Assembly: GCA_002284615.2 (NCBI GenBank) | Contig: MU070751.1 | Location: forward strand, 3,943-19,797 | Origin: Dunaliella salina | Lineage: Eukaryota > Chlorophyta > Chlorophyceae > Chlamydomonadales > Dunaliellaceae | Length of the DNA stretch: 15,855 nucleotides | Reading direction: 5' to 3' | Part shown: piece by piece, positions 9,750-15,855 of the stretch | Position numbering within the stretch: position 1 is the stretch's first letter | Layout: each line of letters begins with the position of its first letter | Made by a program: the position numbers and the translations under genes | The notes under the pieces: generated by a model | Seen by the model: only the letters and a program-made list of their open reading frames with translations | The model's database searches: none | What the model was told of the DNA's origin: nothing

Positions 9750-10568
9750 TCAACTGATCCATCTTGCCCCCTCCCAGGCTGCCATCACTTGGACAGCGCA
9801 CTACACATGCTCTCAGGCTGCCAAAACCATATCATCTCCAACATGAGAACTAAACGCCATAACATTGCAGGCAGAATGATTACAAGAGCCCTTAGCAAAT
9901 GCCCTGTAGGGGCAGGCCTAGTATACACAGACATAGAAAGCGATTTTAAGCTTGCTCAACACAACCTCCAACTCCCTACACATGCCTCAAACAGAACTTT
10001 GCCTGCCTACTCCTTCCCTCGCAACCCTTCAGAGAGGAAAAGACTCAACTCCAGTCGACCAAATGCTGTTCTGATCACCCATTATAATGCCAAACATACT
10101 TCTAACGGTGTTTCTCCTACCCATTTCCATCAGGCTTTGCGCAGCTCCTCACGGAGGACCACCAGAACTAACCGCACGAGGCAACCCCATGAACTTCATG
10201 CAAATGAACGCCTTGAGCACCTTATAGAAATCAAATTCTGTGAAGACACAAGGCCAGAGCATCAGTTGAACGCAGCAAAGCAGTAGCATGCAGACCTTTG
10301 TAAACTTATTAACATTAAAGCTGTCACAATTCACCCTATCCTCCTGGGTGCAGGTGGAACTATTTACACTGAGCATACCCTAAAGCAATTCAAACAACTA
10401 GGATTGGATCACCAGCGTGCCACGAAGCTTGCTCAACAACTTCATGCCCATTCTGTCCAATATGCCCACAAACTAGTCTCCACACGCCGCGCTATTGAAA
10501 ACAAGAATACTTCCCACTGTCAGGTTCTAGAGCCAGGTGCTTCTAGTAACCCTCCAGGTCCACATTAG
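9750..10568 (+). pseudogene. CCHC knuckle and restriction-like endonuclease (RLE), C-terminus of the LINE
   Basis: The knuckle CPLPGCHHLDSALHMLSGC has the spacing C-x4-C-x7-H-x4-C and starts at 9768. It is followed by KRHNIAG, the RHN motif of R2-type endonucleases. Next, counted from 9789, comes SSRPNAVLI with Asn92 where the PD motif has Asp, and IEIKFCEDTRP with Glu147 and Lys149. Copy 2 on the - strand has RPDALLV here, so the catalytic Asp was probably lost in this copy by a G-to-A change. A TAG at 10284-10286 stands where copy 2 has CAG. Sense continues through HPILLGAGGTIYTEHTL to the TAG at 10566-10568. The enzyme would cut target DNA; with the APE domain this is a dual-nuclease element. 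Confidence 0.8.
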
Positions 10569-10638
10569 GTAAGGTAAGGTAAGGTTACACGCTATATCCG
10601 CCTTAAAGGGCAGCTGAGCGGAAAACATACCAACCTGA
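10569..10638. mobile_element. 70-bp insertion with 10-bp target duplication, (GGTAA)n edge
   Basis: The 10-mer TCCACATTAG occurs perfectly at 10559-10568 and again at 10639-10648. The 70 bp between them start with about three GTAAG units and continue with a unique sequence. The first copy contains the LINE stop codon and the second leads into sequence shared with copy 2's 3' UTR. The insert is therefore secondary and carries a target-site duplication. Its length and simple-repeat edge suggest a short SINE or LINE 3' fragment. Similar (GGTAA/GGCAA) runs occur at 5762-5778 and, on the - strand, at 15640-15658. Confidence 0.65.
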
Positions 10639-10781
10639 TCCACATTAGCATTCTCTTTATCAAACCTTGAGGTGGAGGGGGCACACGGCTCTTTTTTCAG
10701 CCAATGTGTCTCCTCTTCCTTAATTAATGTAGGGAGAGTTTCTCTGCCTACATCGTTTTTCTTTTTCTTTTTCTTTTCTTT
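10639..10781 (+). other. LINE copy 1 3' UTR and pyrimidine tail
   Basis: From about 10680 this sequence matches the - strand of about 11180-11105. Shared blocks include ACACGG, then TTCCTTAATT-ATGT-GGGAG, then CTGCCT, then the TTTTTCTTTTTCTTTT tract. The homology of two independent copies ends in the same (TTTTC)n run, here 10756-10781, so I take this as the element's 3' tail. No AATAAA signal is seen. Confidence 0.7.
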
Positions 10782-11032
10782 ACTGCATGTTTGCCTTCAC
10801 ACCCCCAGCAACCTACATCCATGCACATGTGGCATTGATTCTGATTCACGCACAGAGATTCCCCTTTTCACCCAAGTTGCTCAAAGAGGATGCCAATCGA
10901 CATTTCTTGAGCTCAGGAATCTTGTGATGTATTTATAATTATGTAGCAGTAGCTCAAAAATTTTAGAGGGGGGGTCCCACAAAGTTGAAAACCCCTCAAC
11001 CACCCCCCACCCCCCAAGCTCCGATTAGACCC
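10782..11032. other. Spacer between the two convergent LINE copies
   Basis: This stretch of 251 bp separates the 3' tails of the two LINE copies. It holds G-run and C-run tracts (about 10965-10976 and 11002-11016) but no coding pattern, RNA gene or clear repeat that I can recognise. Confidence 0.5.
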
Positions 11033-11106
11033 AGAAAGAAAAGAAAGGAAAAGGAAAAAGAAAAGAAAAGAAAAGAAAAGAAAAGAAAAGAAAAGAAAAA
11101 GAAAAA
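11033..11106 (-). repeat. (AAAAG)n microsatellite, tail of LINE copy 2
   Basis: A 74-bp purine tract built mainly of AAAAG units, on the - strand (CTTTT)n. It directly follows the copy 2 3' UTR, in the same position as the shorter tract at 10756-10781 of copy 1, so it is best read as an expanded LINE tail. Confidence 0.85.
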
Positions 11107-11233
11107 CCACACAGGCAGTGAAAACACTCCCCACATGAATTAAGGAAAAGGGGATACCTAGGGCCGAGGCACCGTGTATCCTCTTCACCGAGAGAAAGCG
11201 GAAGAAAGAAGTCAGTGGGGATCAAGAGGGTCA

Positions 11234-11712
11234 CTAGCAGTATCCCGTGCCCCGTGCCTGACCTTTTTGAGAGTTGAAAAAGGTTTTCTCAAGAGCACGT
11301 CTAGTGCTAGCAAATTTGTAAGCATACAGGACAGAATGAGCATGAAGCTTCCGGACAAGCTTGGTGGCCTTGAAAGTGTCAAGACCAAGCTCCTGAAAAT
11401 GCTCCAATGTGTGCGGGGTGTAGATGACTCCTCCCACACCTAGCAGGATAGTATGGAGGGTGACTTGAGCTGAAGCCCTAGAAAGATGACGGCAAAGGTC
11501 GCGGTGCTGCTGCTTGGAGGCCTCAAGCTGTAAGGCCGGGTGTCCTCACAATATTTGACTTCTACAAGGTGGATGTGTCGCTGATCTGGGTGGAGCTGAC
11601 TGGGATCACGAGCCTTGAGTGTGGGTAGAGTGCCTGTGGCTGGCGTTAAAATCTCCCTGTTCCCCCCGCGTCCCCCTGCACTTCTCAATTCATAACGAGG
11701 ATCCGTCCTTGG
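11234..11712 (-). pseudogene. RLE nuclease C-terminal half, LINE copy 2
   Basis: Reading the - strand from the hAT insertion, the frame gives TDPRYELRSAGG, then HIHLVEVKYCEDTRP, the E-x-K half of the PD-(D/E)XK centre. At about 11540-11525 one indel moves the frame. The next frame reads SKQQHRDLC and then LLGVGGVIYTPHTL, matching copy 1. It ends with HAHSVLYAYKFASTRRALEK and a TAG followed at once by TGA near 11236-11231. Here the codon that is TAG in copy 1 (10284-10286) is CAG. The frame is continuous with the 12607-12766 segment once the insertion is discounted. Confidence 0.8.
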
Positions 11713-12598
11713 TAGGGTTGGCCAGTTCCGTACAAGAGATTTCATATACGTTTATAATACGCGTATATCCGTATAATACGGCCGTATATCCGTAGAGTCC
11801 ATACAATTCAGAGTTTATAAGTTCTCAGATTTAAATCAAAGGGGGGTCATTCTGCAGCTCTCAAAGAGCTGAGCATGCCTACCCAATCCTGTTCCACCAA
11901 AAAATGAAAGTTGGCGAGGCTAGGGCAGCCCAAACATTCCAAACACACCATGCACACAGGCATGGTTCACAGACGTCATTGTTCTTCAGTTTAAAAGACC
12001 ATAGCAGCCTCCCTTAATCCCAAAATTCTGTCTTCCTCCCATCAAGCCCATCAACTACCTGGTACTTGCACACCTTTCCCCACATCCCAAATTTCCCCCC
12101 CACACTTTCTTCCCACACCTTCCCCCCATNACTCANCCTCCTCTATCATACCTCATACTTGCACCTCCTCCTGCTGGACTACCTCTGCCAGCATCTTGTG
12201 CAGCTGTGCTCCCTGTTGGTGTGCCCTGTGCTGATCCACCATCCCTTGCCTGAGTACCTCTTGCCTGAGCACCCCTTCATGGTGTTGGAGCACCTGAAGC
12301 ATGGCCCCATATACTTCGATGCATTTTAAATCATGTAATCATTTAAAAGCTTCGATTAGCTTTTGGGGGTATCGAATTTCAGCCACTCGATGTTTTGTCG
12401 AAGGGTCCCTTTCTAAGGCACATACGGAATTTTGCCGTATTAGACGCTTATACACGTCTAAGCGTCTAATACGGAATTTGCTGTATTAGACGCTTATACG
12501 GGTACGGATACGGAGGTCCCCCCCACTTATACGGGCCGTCTTAGACGTACCGTATATTATACGACGTCTTAGACCTTATACGGAATTGGCCAACCCTA
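11713..12598. mobile_element. Non-autonomous hAT-type DNA transposon, 886 bp
   Basis: The ends are inverted: TAGGGTTGGCCAGTTCCGTA at the left and its complement, with one mismatch, at the right (12579-12598). The 8-bp sequence GTCCTTGG flanks both ends (11705-11712 and 12599-12606). An 8-bp duplication and TAGGG-type termini are hAT hallmarks. The subterminal regions are packed with CCGTAT/ATACGG and GTATTAGACGC motifs, as expected of transposase-binding sites. The middle (about 11820-12340) has no transposase I can recognise. The short open frame at 12066-12329 has two undetermined bases and looks non-coding. The reading frame of the LINE is continuous across the insertion site, which independently confirms the boundaries. 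Confidence 0.9.
12435..12474. repeat. Perfect 16-bp hairpin in the hAT right subterminal region
   Basis: The arms at 12435-12450 and 12459-12474 are perfect reverse complements with an 8-base loop. The core GTATTAGACGCTTATAC recurs intact at 12483-12499. Clustered direct and inverted copies like these are typical of transposase-binding arrays near hAT ends. Confidence 0.85.
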
Positions 12599-12606
12599 GT
12601 CCTTGG

Positions 12607-12767
12607 CACCCCTTTCTGAGGAACAACTAATAGAGCATCAGGCCGGTTGGAAGTGAGCCTATCATTATCAGGGAAGTGGCGCGGGAAAATATATTTGGGA
12701 AGGGTCCTATTAGTAGCATGTTCTGGGATCTGTAGGTCTTGCAAGGCAAGACGGTCTGCTCTGCCAC
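12607..12767 (-). pseudogene. RLE nuclease N-terminal half, LINE copy 2
   Basis: The - strand encodes GRADRLALQDLQIPEHATN, then RTLPKYIFPRHF, then RLTSNRPDALLVVPQKG. It aligns residue by residue with copy 1 (LQLPTHASNRTLPAYSF, then RPNAVLI). The PD Asp that is Asn in copy 1 is retained here. The segment ends at the hAT target duplication; the other half of the domain resumes at 11712. Its 5' edge at about 12767 abuts an inverted LINE fragment. Confidence 0.8.
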
Positions 12768-12866
12768 TATAGTTGTGTATGGTTAGTGTCCGTACATCTA
12801 TGGGTCTAATCTATGGACATTGGCAGAGCGGACCGTCTTGCCTTGCAAGACCTACAGATCCCAGAA
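12721..12866. repeat. 46-bp inverted repeat from an inverted LINE fragment
   Basis: The arms 12721-12766 and 12821-12866 are reverse complements at 45 of 46 positions, with a 54-bp spacer. The left arm is coding sequence of LINE copy 2 (- strand). The right arm and part of the spacer (about 12785-12866) are the same LINE region on the + strand, including bases matching the copy 1 codons for GLVYTDI just upstream. An inverted 5' piece joined to a 3' piece is the classic result of twin-primed reverse transcription. Confidence 0.85.
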
Positions 12867-12935
12867 TATATATATATATATTTATATTTATATTTAATAT
12901 ATATATTTATATTTATATTTATAACTATATATATC
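12867..12935. repeat. AT-rich low-complexity tract
   Basis: A run of ATAT and TTTATA units directly after the inverted LINE fragment. It could be the target site or a degenerate microsatellite. No coding content. Confidence 0.8.
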
Positions 12936-12952
12936 AGGAGCCTCCAGGAAGC

Positions 12953-13030
12953 ATAACTTTTGGAACACAGGTGTCAATCCAATCAAGAAATATATATTCG
13001 GAATCCTGGGATCAAGGGCTAGCGATTAGT
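12953..13030. repeat. Diverged direct repeat, copy A
   Basis: This 78-bp unit starts ATAACTTTTG and ends with GGAATCCTGGGATCAAGGGC and a short tail. It recurs about 700 bp downstream (13651-13729) with the same block order. The origin is unknown; I see no coding frame shared by both copies. Confidence 0.55.
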
Positions 13031-13559
13031 ATATGCATGGGTCCGATTCGAGGAGGGAGGGGGGTGATGGGGTGTTTGGCGGTGAAAATGGGCTTTTTAA
13101 CTGTTTGGGACACCCCCTCCAGAATTTGTCTGGGCCACTTCTTCAGAATTCTAAAAACACCATTGGATTCCTGAGCTTGAGAACTGTCCATTGGCACCCT
13201 CTTTGGGTAAATTGATTGAAAGGGGAGGTCTGTGTGCATGGCTGGGAGTCAGTGCCATGCGCGCAAGGGTGTGGGCGGCAGGGGATGTAGAGGCGAACAT
13301 GCGGCAAACCAATTCAAACTTCCAGGATAGTGACAATGTATGATGTGATTATGCATGGTGAAGTCAGGAGGGCATTTAGTGGACTTGCAAGCCAGTTGTG
13401 GGTGCCTTGAAGGGCAGGTATGCATGGGCGTCCGCTGCTTAGTTTTTGTCCCATAACTCTGCTGCAACTCACTTTTCCAGTATGGTGAGTATGCAGATGG
13501 ATAGTCATTTTAAAAAGAAGCAGAATGAGACCCTTTTTGTCCAGGTAGGGTTACTGCAT
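13031..13559. other. Gene-free stretch
   Basis: Short overlapping open frames occur on both strands, but none has a recognisable domain or start context, and the sequence has G-rich runs and little codon structure. I see nothing that supports a gene, RNA gene or complete mobile element here. Confidence 0.5.
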
Positions 13560-13594
13560 GGGGGGTTTTGGGGTGGGTGGGTGGGTCAGGGGGG
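13560..13594 (+). other. G-quadruplex motif
   Basis: Six G-runs occur in 35 bases. Four of them at 13570-13585 are separated by single T residues (GGGGTGGGTGGGTGGG), the most stable class of predicted parallel quadruplex. A run of six C follows at 13596. No gene or promoter nearby gives it a role. Confidence 0.75.
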
Positions 13595-13650
13595 TCCCCC
13601 CATTTTTTGGATGTGTGTTCCACTACTTTTTTTTATGCTCCTGTATATAT

Positions 13651-13729
13651 ATAACTTTTGAATGTCGAGGGTCAGTTTTTAGAAGAAATCATATACCCGG
13701 AATCCTTGCATCAAGAGCTATCGATGTGT
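13651..13729. repeat. Diverged direct repeat, copy B
   Basis: The partner of 12953-13030: ATAACTTTTG, then GAAATCATATACCCGGAATCC, then GCATCAAGAGCTATCGATG. Both copies are preceded by short AT tracts, which hints at a dispersed repeat family rather than chance. Confidence 0.55.
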
Positions 13730-14801
13730 GTCTCAGCCTTTGAATCATCAAGCAAGACATCTCTCCAGCCAGATGATAGGAAGGCAGGCAGGCATCCATT
13801 TGATGAATCCAGATATCGAACTGTGGCCATACAGGTGCCACCAGGGGGCCTGGGGGCAGGCTTTATTCCCGTTCATGGGACACATAGCATACTCACCAGG
13901 TGAAAAAACACCTCTCAGTGTTTGTCTGCCATGTATGTTGACCTAACAATGTAATGTCTGGCCTGTACCTTCCATGTGCTTGTCATTGAGTAGTTTGTGG
14001 CACCTATGAAGGAAAAGGAAGCAGGATTTTGCTTTTAGTTCAAAACAACAAAATCAATCATTTTTTGGTCACCCTTCAACCAGAGGGTCCCAACTCATGT
14101 GTGAAACATTGAACGCTTAAAACTTTGCGCCGGACCCTTATTACAGGATTATAAGCAGTGCGTTGGAAAAGCTGTATTTAGCTAAACTTTCATCCTTTTA
14201 TAAGGGTCCTGTGGTGATCTCTACCAGATCACAGATTGAAAACATGATCGTCAGTGGATTTCAGGAAACTTTGGAATCCCACCCTGGCCCAGCCAGACCA
14301 CCAATCGACCCCATTTCTTTCGCAATGGCGTCTCCTATATCACTACTACACATGTGAAGGTAAGTTTGACAAAATGGGGAAGGTCCCAGAAAAGTTTTCT
14401 CGCACTGACCCTCCGAGTTGGGATTCTCTGCCCTACAAGCCATGACTAAATTCCCAACAATAAAAAGAAGGGCATCACAAATTGGACATCCCGCCAATAT
14501 GTCTAATTAGTGCCTAATTATCCACAAGCTTTGTGTACGCATCCAAAAAGACCCAAAAGGACTCAAGGGCTCTGTTGAGGAGGTATGCACAAGAATAATG
14601 AAATAATTTGAAATAAATGGTTAATGCAAAGCCTCCTGCAAAAATACACCTGCCTGGATTTGTGAGGAAGCAGATGCCAAGGTCCAATGGCCAACTGGGC
14701 TGCCCGAACGGCTGCTGCTGCTGCAAGGTTCTTGGCCTCCAATTGCTCAACTAGTAGCGCGTTGCTTAGGGGAACGATCGGTCCGATGATGTTAAAACTG
14801 A
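13730..14801. other. Gene-free stretch with one short inverted repeat
   Basis: No convincing coding region. A perfect 10-bp inverted repeat, GGACCCTTAT at 14132-14141 and ATAAGGGTCC at 14200-14209, encloses 58 bp, with further partial pairing inside. Short open frames here (for example 14163-14357) have no recognisable product. Confidence 0.5.
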
Positions 14802-14999
14802 TAGCCTGGTAGCCTTAACCTAACCTAGCAACCTTGAACCTAATCCTTGAACCTCAACCTGGACCTTTGAGCCAAACACCCTCAACCTGGAGCTTAACCC
14901 CAAACGGCAAATCTAAATCTCTAATGTTAACCTTCAACTTGAACCAAAATCTAAAGCTTTATGCTTTAATGTTAACCTTACACGTCAACCTTCTGTCAG
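14802..14999. repeat. Degenerate AACCT-rich minisatellite-like stretch
   Basis: About 200 bp in which AACCT or CAACCT recurs many times at irregular 6-20 bp spacing, for example TTAACCTAACCTAGCAACC at the left end. It looks like a decayed tandem array. The unit resembles a TTAGG-type telomeric repeat on the other strand, but the array is too irregular to call telomeric. Confidence 0.55.
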
Positions 15000-15490
15000 C
15001 CTTGGATGTCAGCCACACAAACTGCTCGCAAGTCATTAGTGCAAGATAACCATGCGTCTGAACAATTTTCAAAGTTATTTCGTGTCCCACATGCTGCATC
15101 AAGAAGTCCAAAGCAGAAACCGTTTCCGTTTCTGGTGTACCGCAACAAACGCAGCTGAGCCGGGCACGGTCTCCCTGTACACATAATCATTGTACTAAAT
15201 AATTCAATAAGCCATTCCGCGTCTCAAATACCGCATTGCGGAGGGTCCGTTTGAAAGGGGGTATCCTGCCTTTCTTTCGACAAAACGGAGTGCGCCTAAA
15301 CAGATAGTCAGGAATCATTCTATCTACTCACAAGAGCGTCCGTTGTTCCTTAGTACCATGCTCAGATTTCACGCATGTCAAAGTTACGTCCGCTATGTCC
15401 GATTGGCGGTAGCCAATCGTTCCAATACACGGCTTTGCAGGGACCTGGTCCTAGTCCAGGAAATTAGGATCACTCCTACAAACTGTCCTT
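15000..15490. other. Gene-free stretch with a CCAAT palindrome
   Basis: No gene is recognised. At 15401-15418 GATTGGC-GGTA-GCCAATC forms a perfect 7-bp-arm hairpin with a CCAAT box on both strands. A second small inverted repeat (CCTGGTCCTAGTCCAGG) lies at about 15442-15460. TATA-like sequence follows 130 bp downstream at 15542-15549, so this could be a decayed promoter or regulatory region. Nothing downstream in the window confirms a transcript. Confidence 0.35.
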
Positions 15491-15491
15491 G

Positions 15492-15561
15492 TAAGAAAAG
15501 GAGGAACCTCCGCCTTGCCTGCCTCACTTGACGATCTGGGGATATATAACCTTTCGTTACA
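15492..15561. repeat. 70-bp direct repeat with TATA-like box, copy 1
   Basis: This is identical to 15772-15841 except at two positions (15536 and 15541 versus 15816 and 15821). The offset is 280 bp. It contains GGAGGAACCTCC (a perfect palindrome), CACTTGACGA, and GATATATAACC, which looks like a TATA box. Confidence 0.9.
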
Positions 15562-15617
15562 TTCCCCCCTGCCTAATTCTGGATGTCCCGGCCAGATTCT
15601 GGTCTAAGGGGAGTACT

Positions 15618-15638
15618 GCATCCTTGCCCAAAGGATGC
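15618..15638. repeat. 8-bp-arm hairpin
   Basis: GCATCCTT at 15618-15625 and AAGGATGC at 15631-15638 pair perfectly around a 5-base loop, immediately beside the (CCTTA/CCTTG) run. No T-run follows, so a terminator is not supported. Confidence 0.6.
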
Positions 15639-15639
15639 G

Positions 15640-15753
15640 CCTTACCTTGCCTTGCCTTCGTCAAGTGTGCCTATCAGGAATCGAACCCCTGACCAGTAGT
15701 GCGCATGGACGCTCTACGCTCCTGCACATAGCCGATACACCACCCGGAGCCTT
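15640..15753 (-). mobile_element. tRNA-derived SINE-like element
   Basis: On the - strand the sequence starts GGCTCCGGGTGG at 15751. It has an A-box-like TGGTGTATCGGC (15742-15731) and a perfect B box GGTTCGATTCC (15687-15677), spaced about 43 bp apart as in RNA polymerase III promoters. The acceptor stem cannot close and the D and T arms are mispaired, so this is not a working tRNA. It is followed by a (GGCAA/GGTAA) run at 15658-15640, comparable to a SINE tail. No target duplication was found. It lies between the two copies of the 70-bp direct repeat. Confidence 0.65.
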
Positions 15754-15771
15754 GGCTTCGCATACCAATTT

Positions 15772-15841
15772 TAAGAAAAGGAGGAACCTCCGCCTTGCCT
15801 GCCTCACTTGACGATTTGGGAATATATAACCTTTCGTTACA
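15772..15841. repeat. 70-bp direct repeat with TATA-like box, copy 2
   Basis: The second copy of the unit at 15492-15561, 68 of 70 bases identical, with AATATATAACC at the TATA-like position. It ends 14 bp before the window edge, so the repeat array may continue outside. Confidence 0.9.
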
Positions 15842-15855
15842 GTCCTGGAGACCTT

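Larger units (their letters stand above)
483..10781 (+). mobile_element. Giant decayed LINE with APE and RLE endonucleases (Dualen/RandI-like)
   Basis: One polyprotein can be followed through the three + frames from the codon after a TGA at 480-482 to a TAG at 10566-10568. It is broken by 11 in-frame TAA/TAG codons and roughly a dozen frameshifts. Domain order: N-terminal region, two Josephin-like proteases, APE endonuclease, RT, basic/TQT linker, PHD, PCIF1-like methyltransferase, RNase H, CCHC-RHN-PD(D/E)XK. The 3' end is placed at the (TTTTC)n tract at 10756-10781, because copy 2 on the - strand shares the UTR up to the same kind of tract. Having both an APE nuclease upstream of RT and an RLE downstream is the hallmark of the Dualen/RandI group. 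The 5' end was not found and may lie outside the window. At more than 10 kb it is long for a LINE. The clade assignment is inference; the domain order is read from the sequence. Confidence 0.85.
11033..12767 (-). mobile_element. LINE copy 2, 5'-truncated, interrupted by a hAT element
   Basis: On the - strand this copy starts in the codons just before the RLE core (RADRLALQDLQIPE) and runs through the nuclease and the 3' UTR to the (CTTTT)n tail. It is related to, but clearly diverged from, copy 1 (for example LPKYIFPR versus LPAYSFPR). So it is another member of the family or an old sibling, not a recent duplicate. An 886-bp hAT-like element is inserted at 11713-12598. Without that insert about 0.84 kb of LINE remains. 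The two copies face each other tail to tail. Confidence 0.8.

Noticed and set aside
10913..11234. Open frames on the - strand rich in Phe, Leu and Ser
   Set aside because: They are translations of the (AAAAG)n tract and the LINE 3' UTR.
12066..12489. Possible transposase or host gene inside the hAT element
   Set aside because: Short, low-complexity, with two undetermined bases and no hAT transposase motif. The element is best read as non-autonomous.
13031..14801. Several 60-80 codon open frames on both strands
   Set aside because: They overlap each other, lack domains and plausible starts, and cross G-runs and repeats. None stands out from chance.
15660..15753. Functional tRNA gene on the - strand
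   Set aside because: The B box is perfect, but the acceptor stem does not close and the D and T arms mispair, so a SINE-like derivative fits better.
1..15855. CRISPR array, bacterial operon or prophage
   Set aside because: No regularly spaced short repeats, no ribosome-binding-site-led gene series and no phage genes. All coding content belongs to eukaryotic retroelements.

Overview
The window is eukaryotic, repeat-dominated DNA. I see no intact host gene. Most of it is one very large, decayed non-LTR retrotransposon (LINE) on the + strand, followed tail-to-tail by a truncated second copy of a related element on the - strand, and then a gene-poor flank of degenerate repeats. Four undetermined bases (3061, 5333, 12130, 12136) point to a draft assembly. 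No signal names the species. An element carrying both an apurinic-type (APE) and a restriction-like (RLE) endonuclease is best known to me from the Dualen/RandI elements of green algae, so the green lineage is a reasonable but unproven guess.

Layout of LINE copy 1 (about 483-10781, 5' end not located). A polyprotein reading frame runs from 483 and is now broken by stops and frameshifts. In order I read: an unrecognised N-terminal region; two tandem Josephin-like cysteine protease domains (about 1330-1800 and 1840-2360); an APE endonuclease (2660-3400); a pre-RT linker; reverse transcriptase (about 4310-5620); an RT C-terminal region (to 6240); a low-complexity linker with basic repeats and three TQT motifs (6241-7023); a PHD finger (7340-7525); a PCIF1-like adenosine N6-methyltransferase-like domain (about 7990-8750); RNase H (about 8985-9370); a CCHC knuckle, RHN motif and PD-(D/E)XK nuclease of the RLE type (9766-10568); then a 3' UTR with a (TTTTC)n tail. 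A 70-bp insertion with a 10-bp target duplication sits directly after the last codon.

LINE copy 2 (- strand, 12767 down to 11033) keeps only the C-terminal RLE region and 3' UTR. It is interrupted by an 886-bp non-autonomous hAT-type DNA transposon with an 8-bp target duplication. A short inverted piece of the same LINE lies at its 5' side (about 12785-12866), giving a 46-bp inverted repeat that looks like twin priming.

Flank 12867-15855. This holds an AT-rich tract, a diverged direct-repeat pair, a G-quadruplex motif, a degenerate AACCT-rich stretch, a CCAAT palindrome, and a 70-bp direct repeat (each copy with a TATA-like box) that brackets a tRNA-derived SINE-like sequence on the - strand.

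The candidate for a new system is the domain set of the LINE: two Josephin-like deubiquitinase domains, two different endonucleases, a chromatin reader (PHD) and a PCIF1-like RNA methyltransferase on one retrotransposon polyprotein. Everything here comes from reading the sequence. No database search was run.
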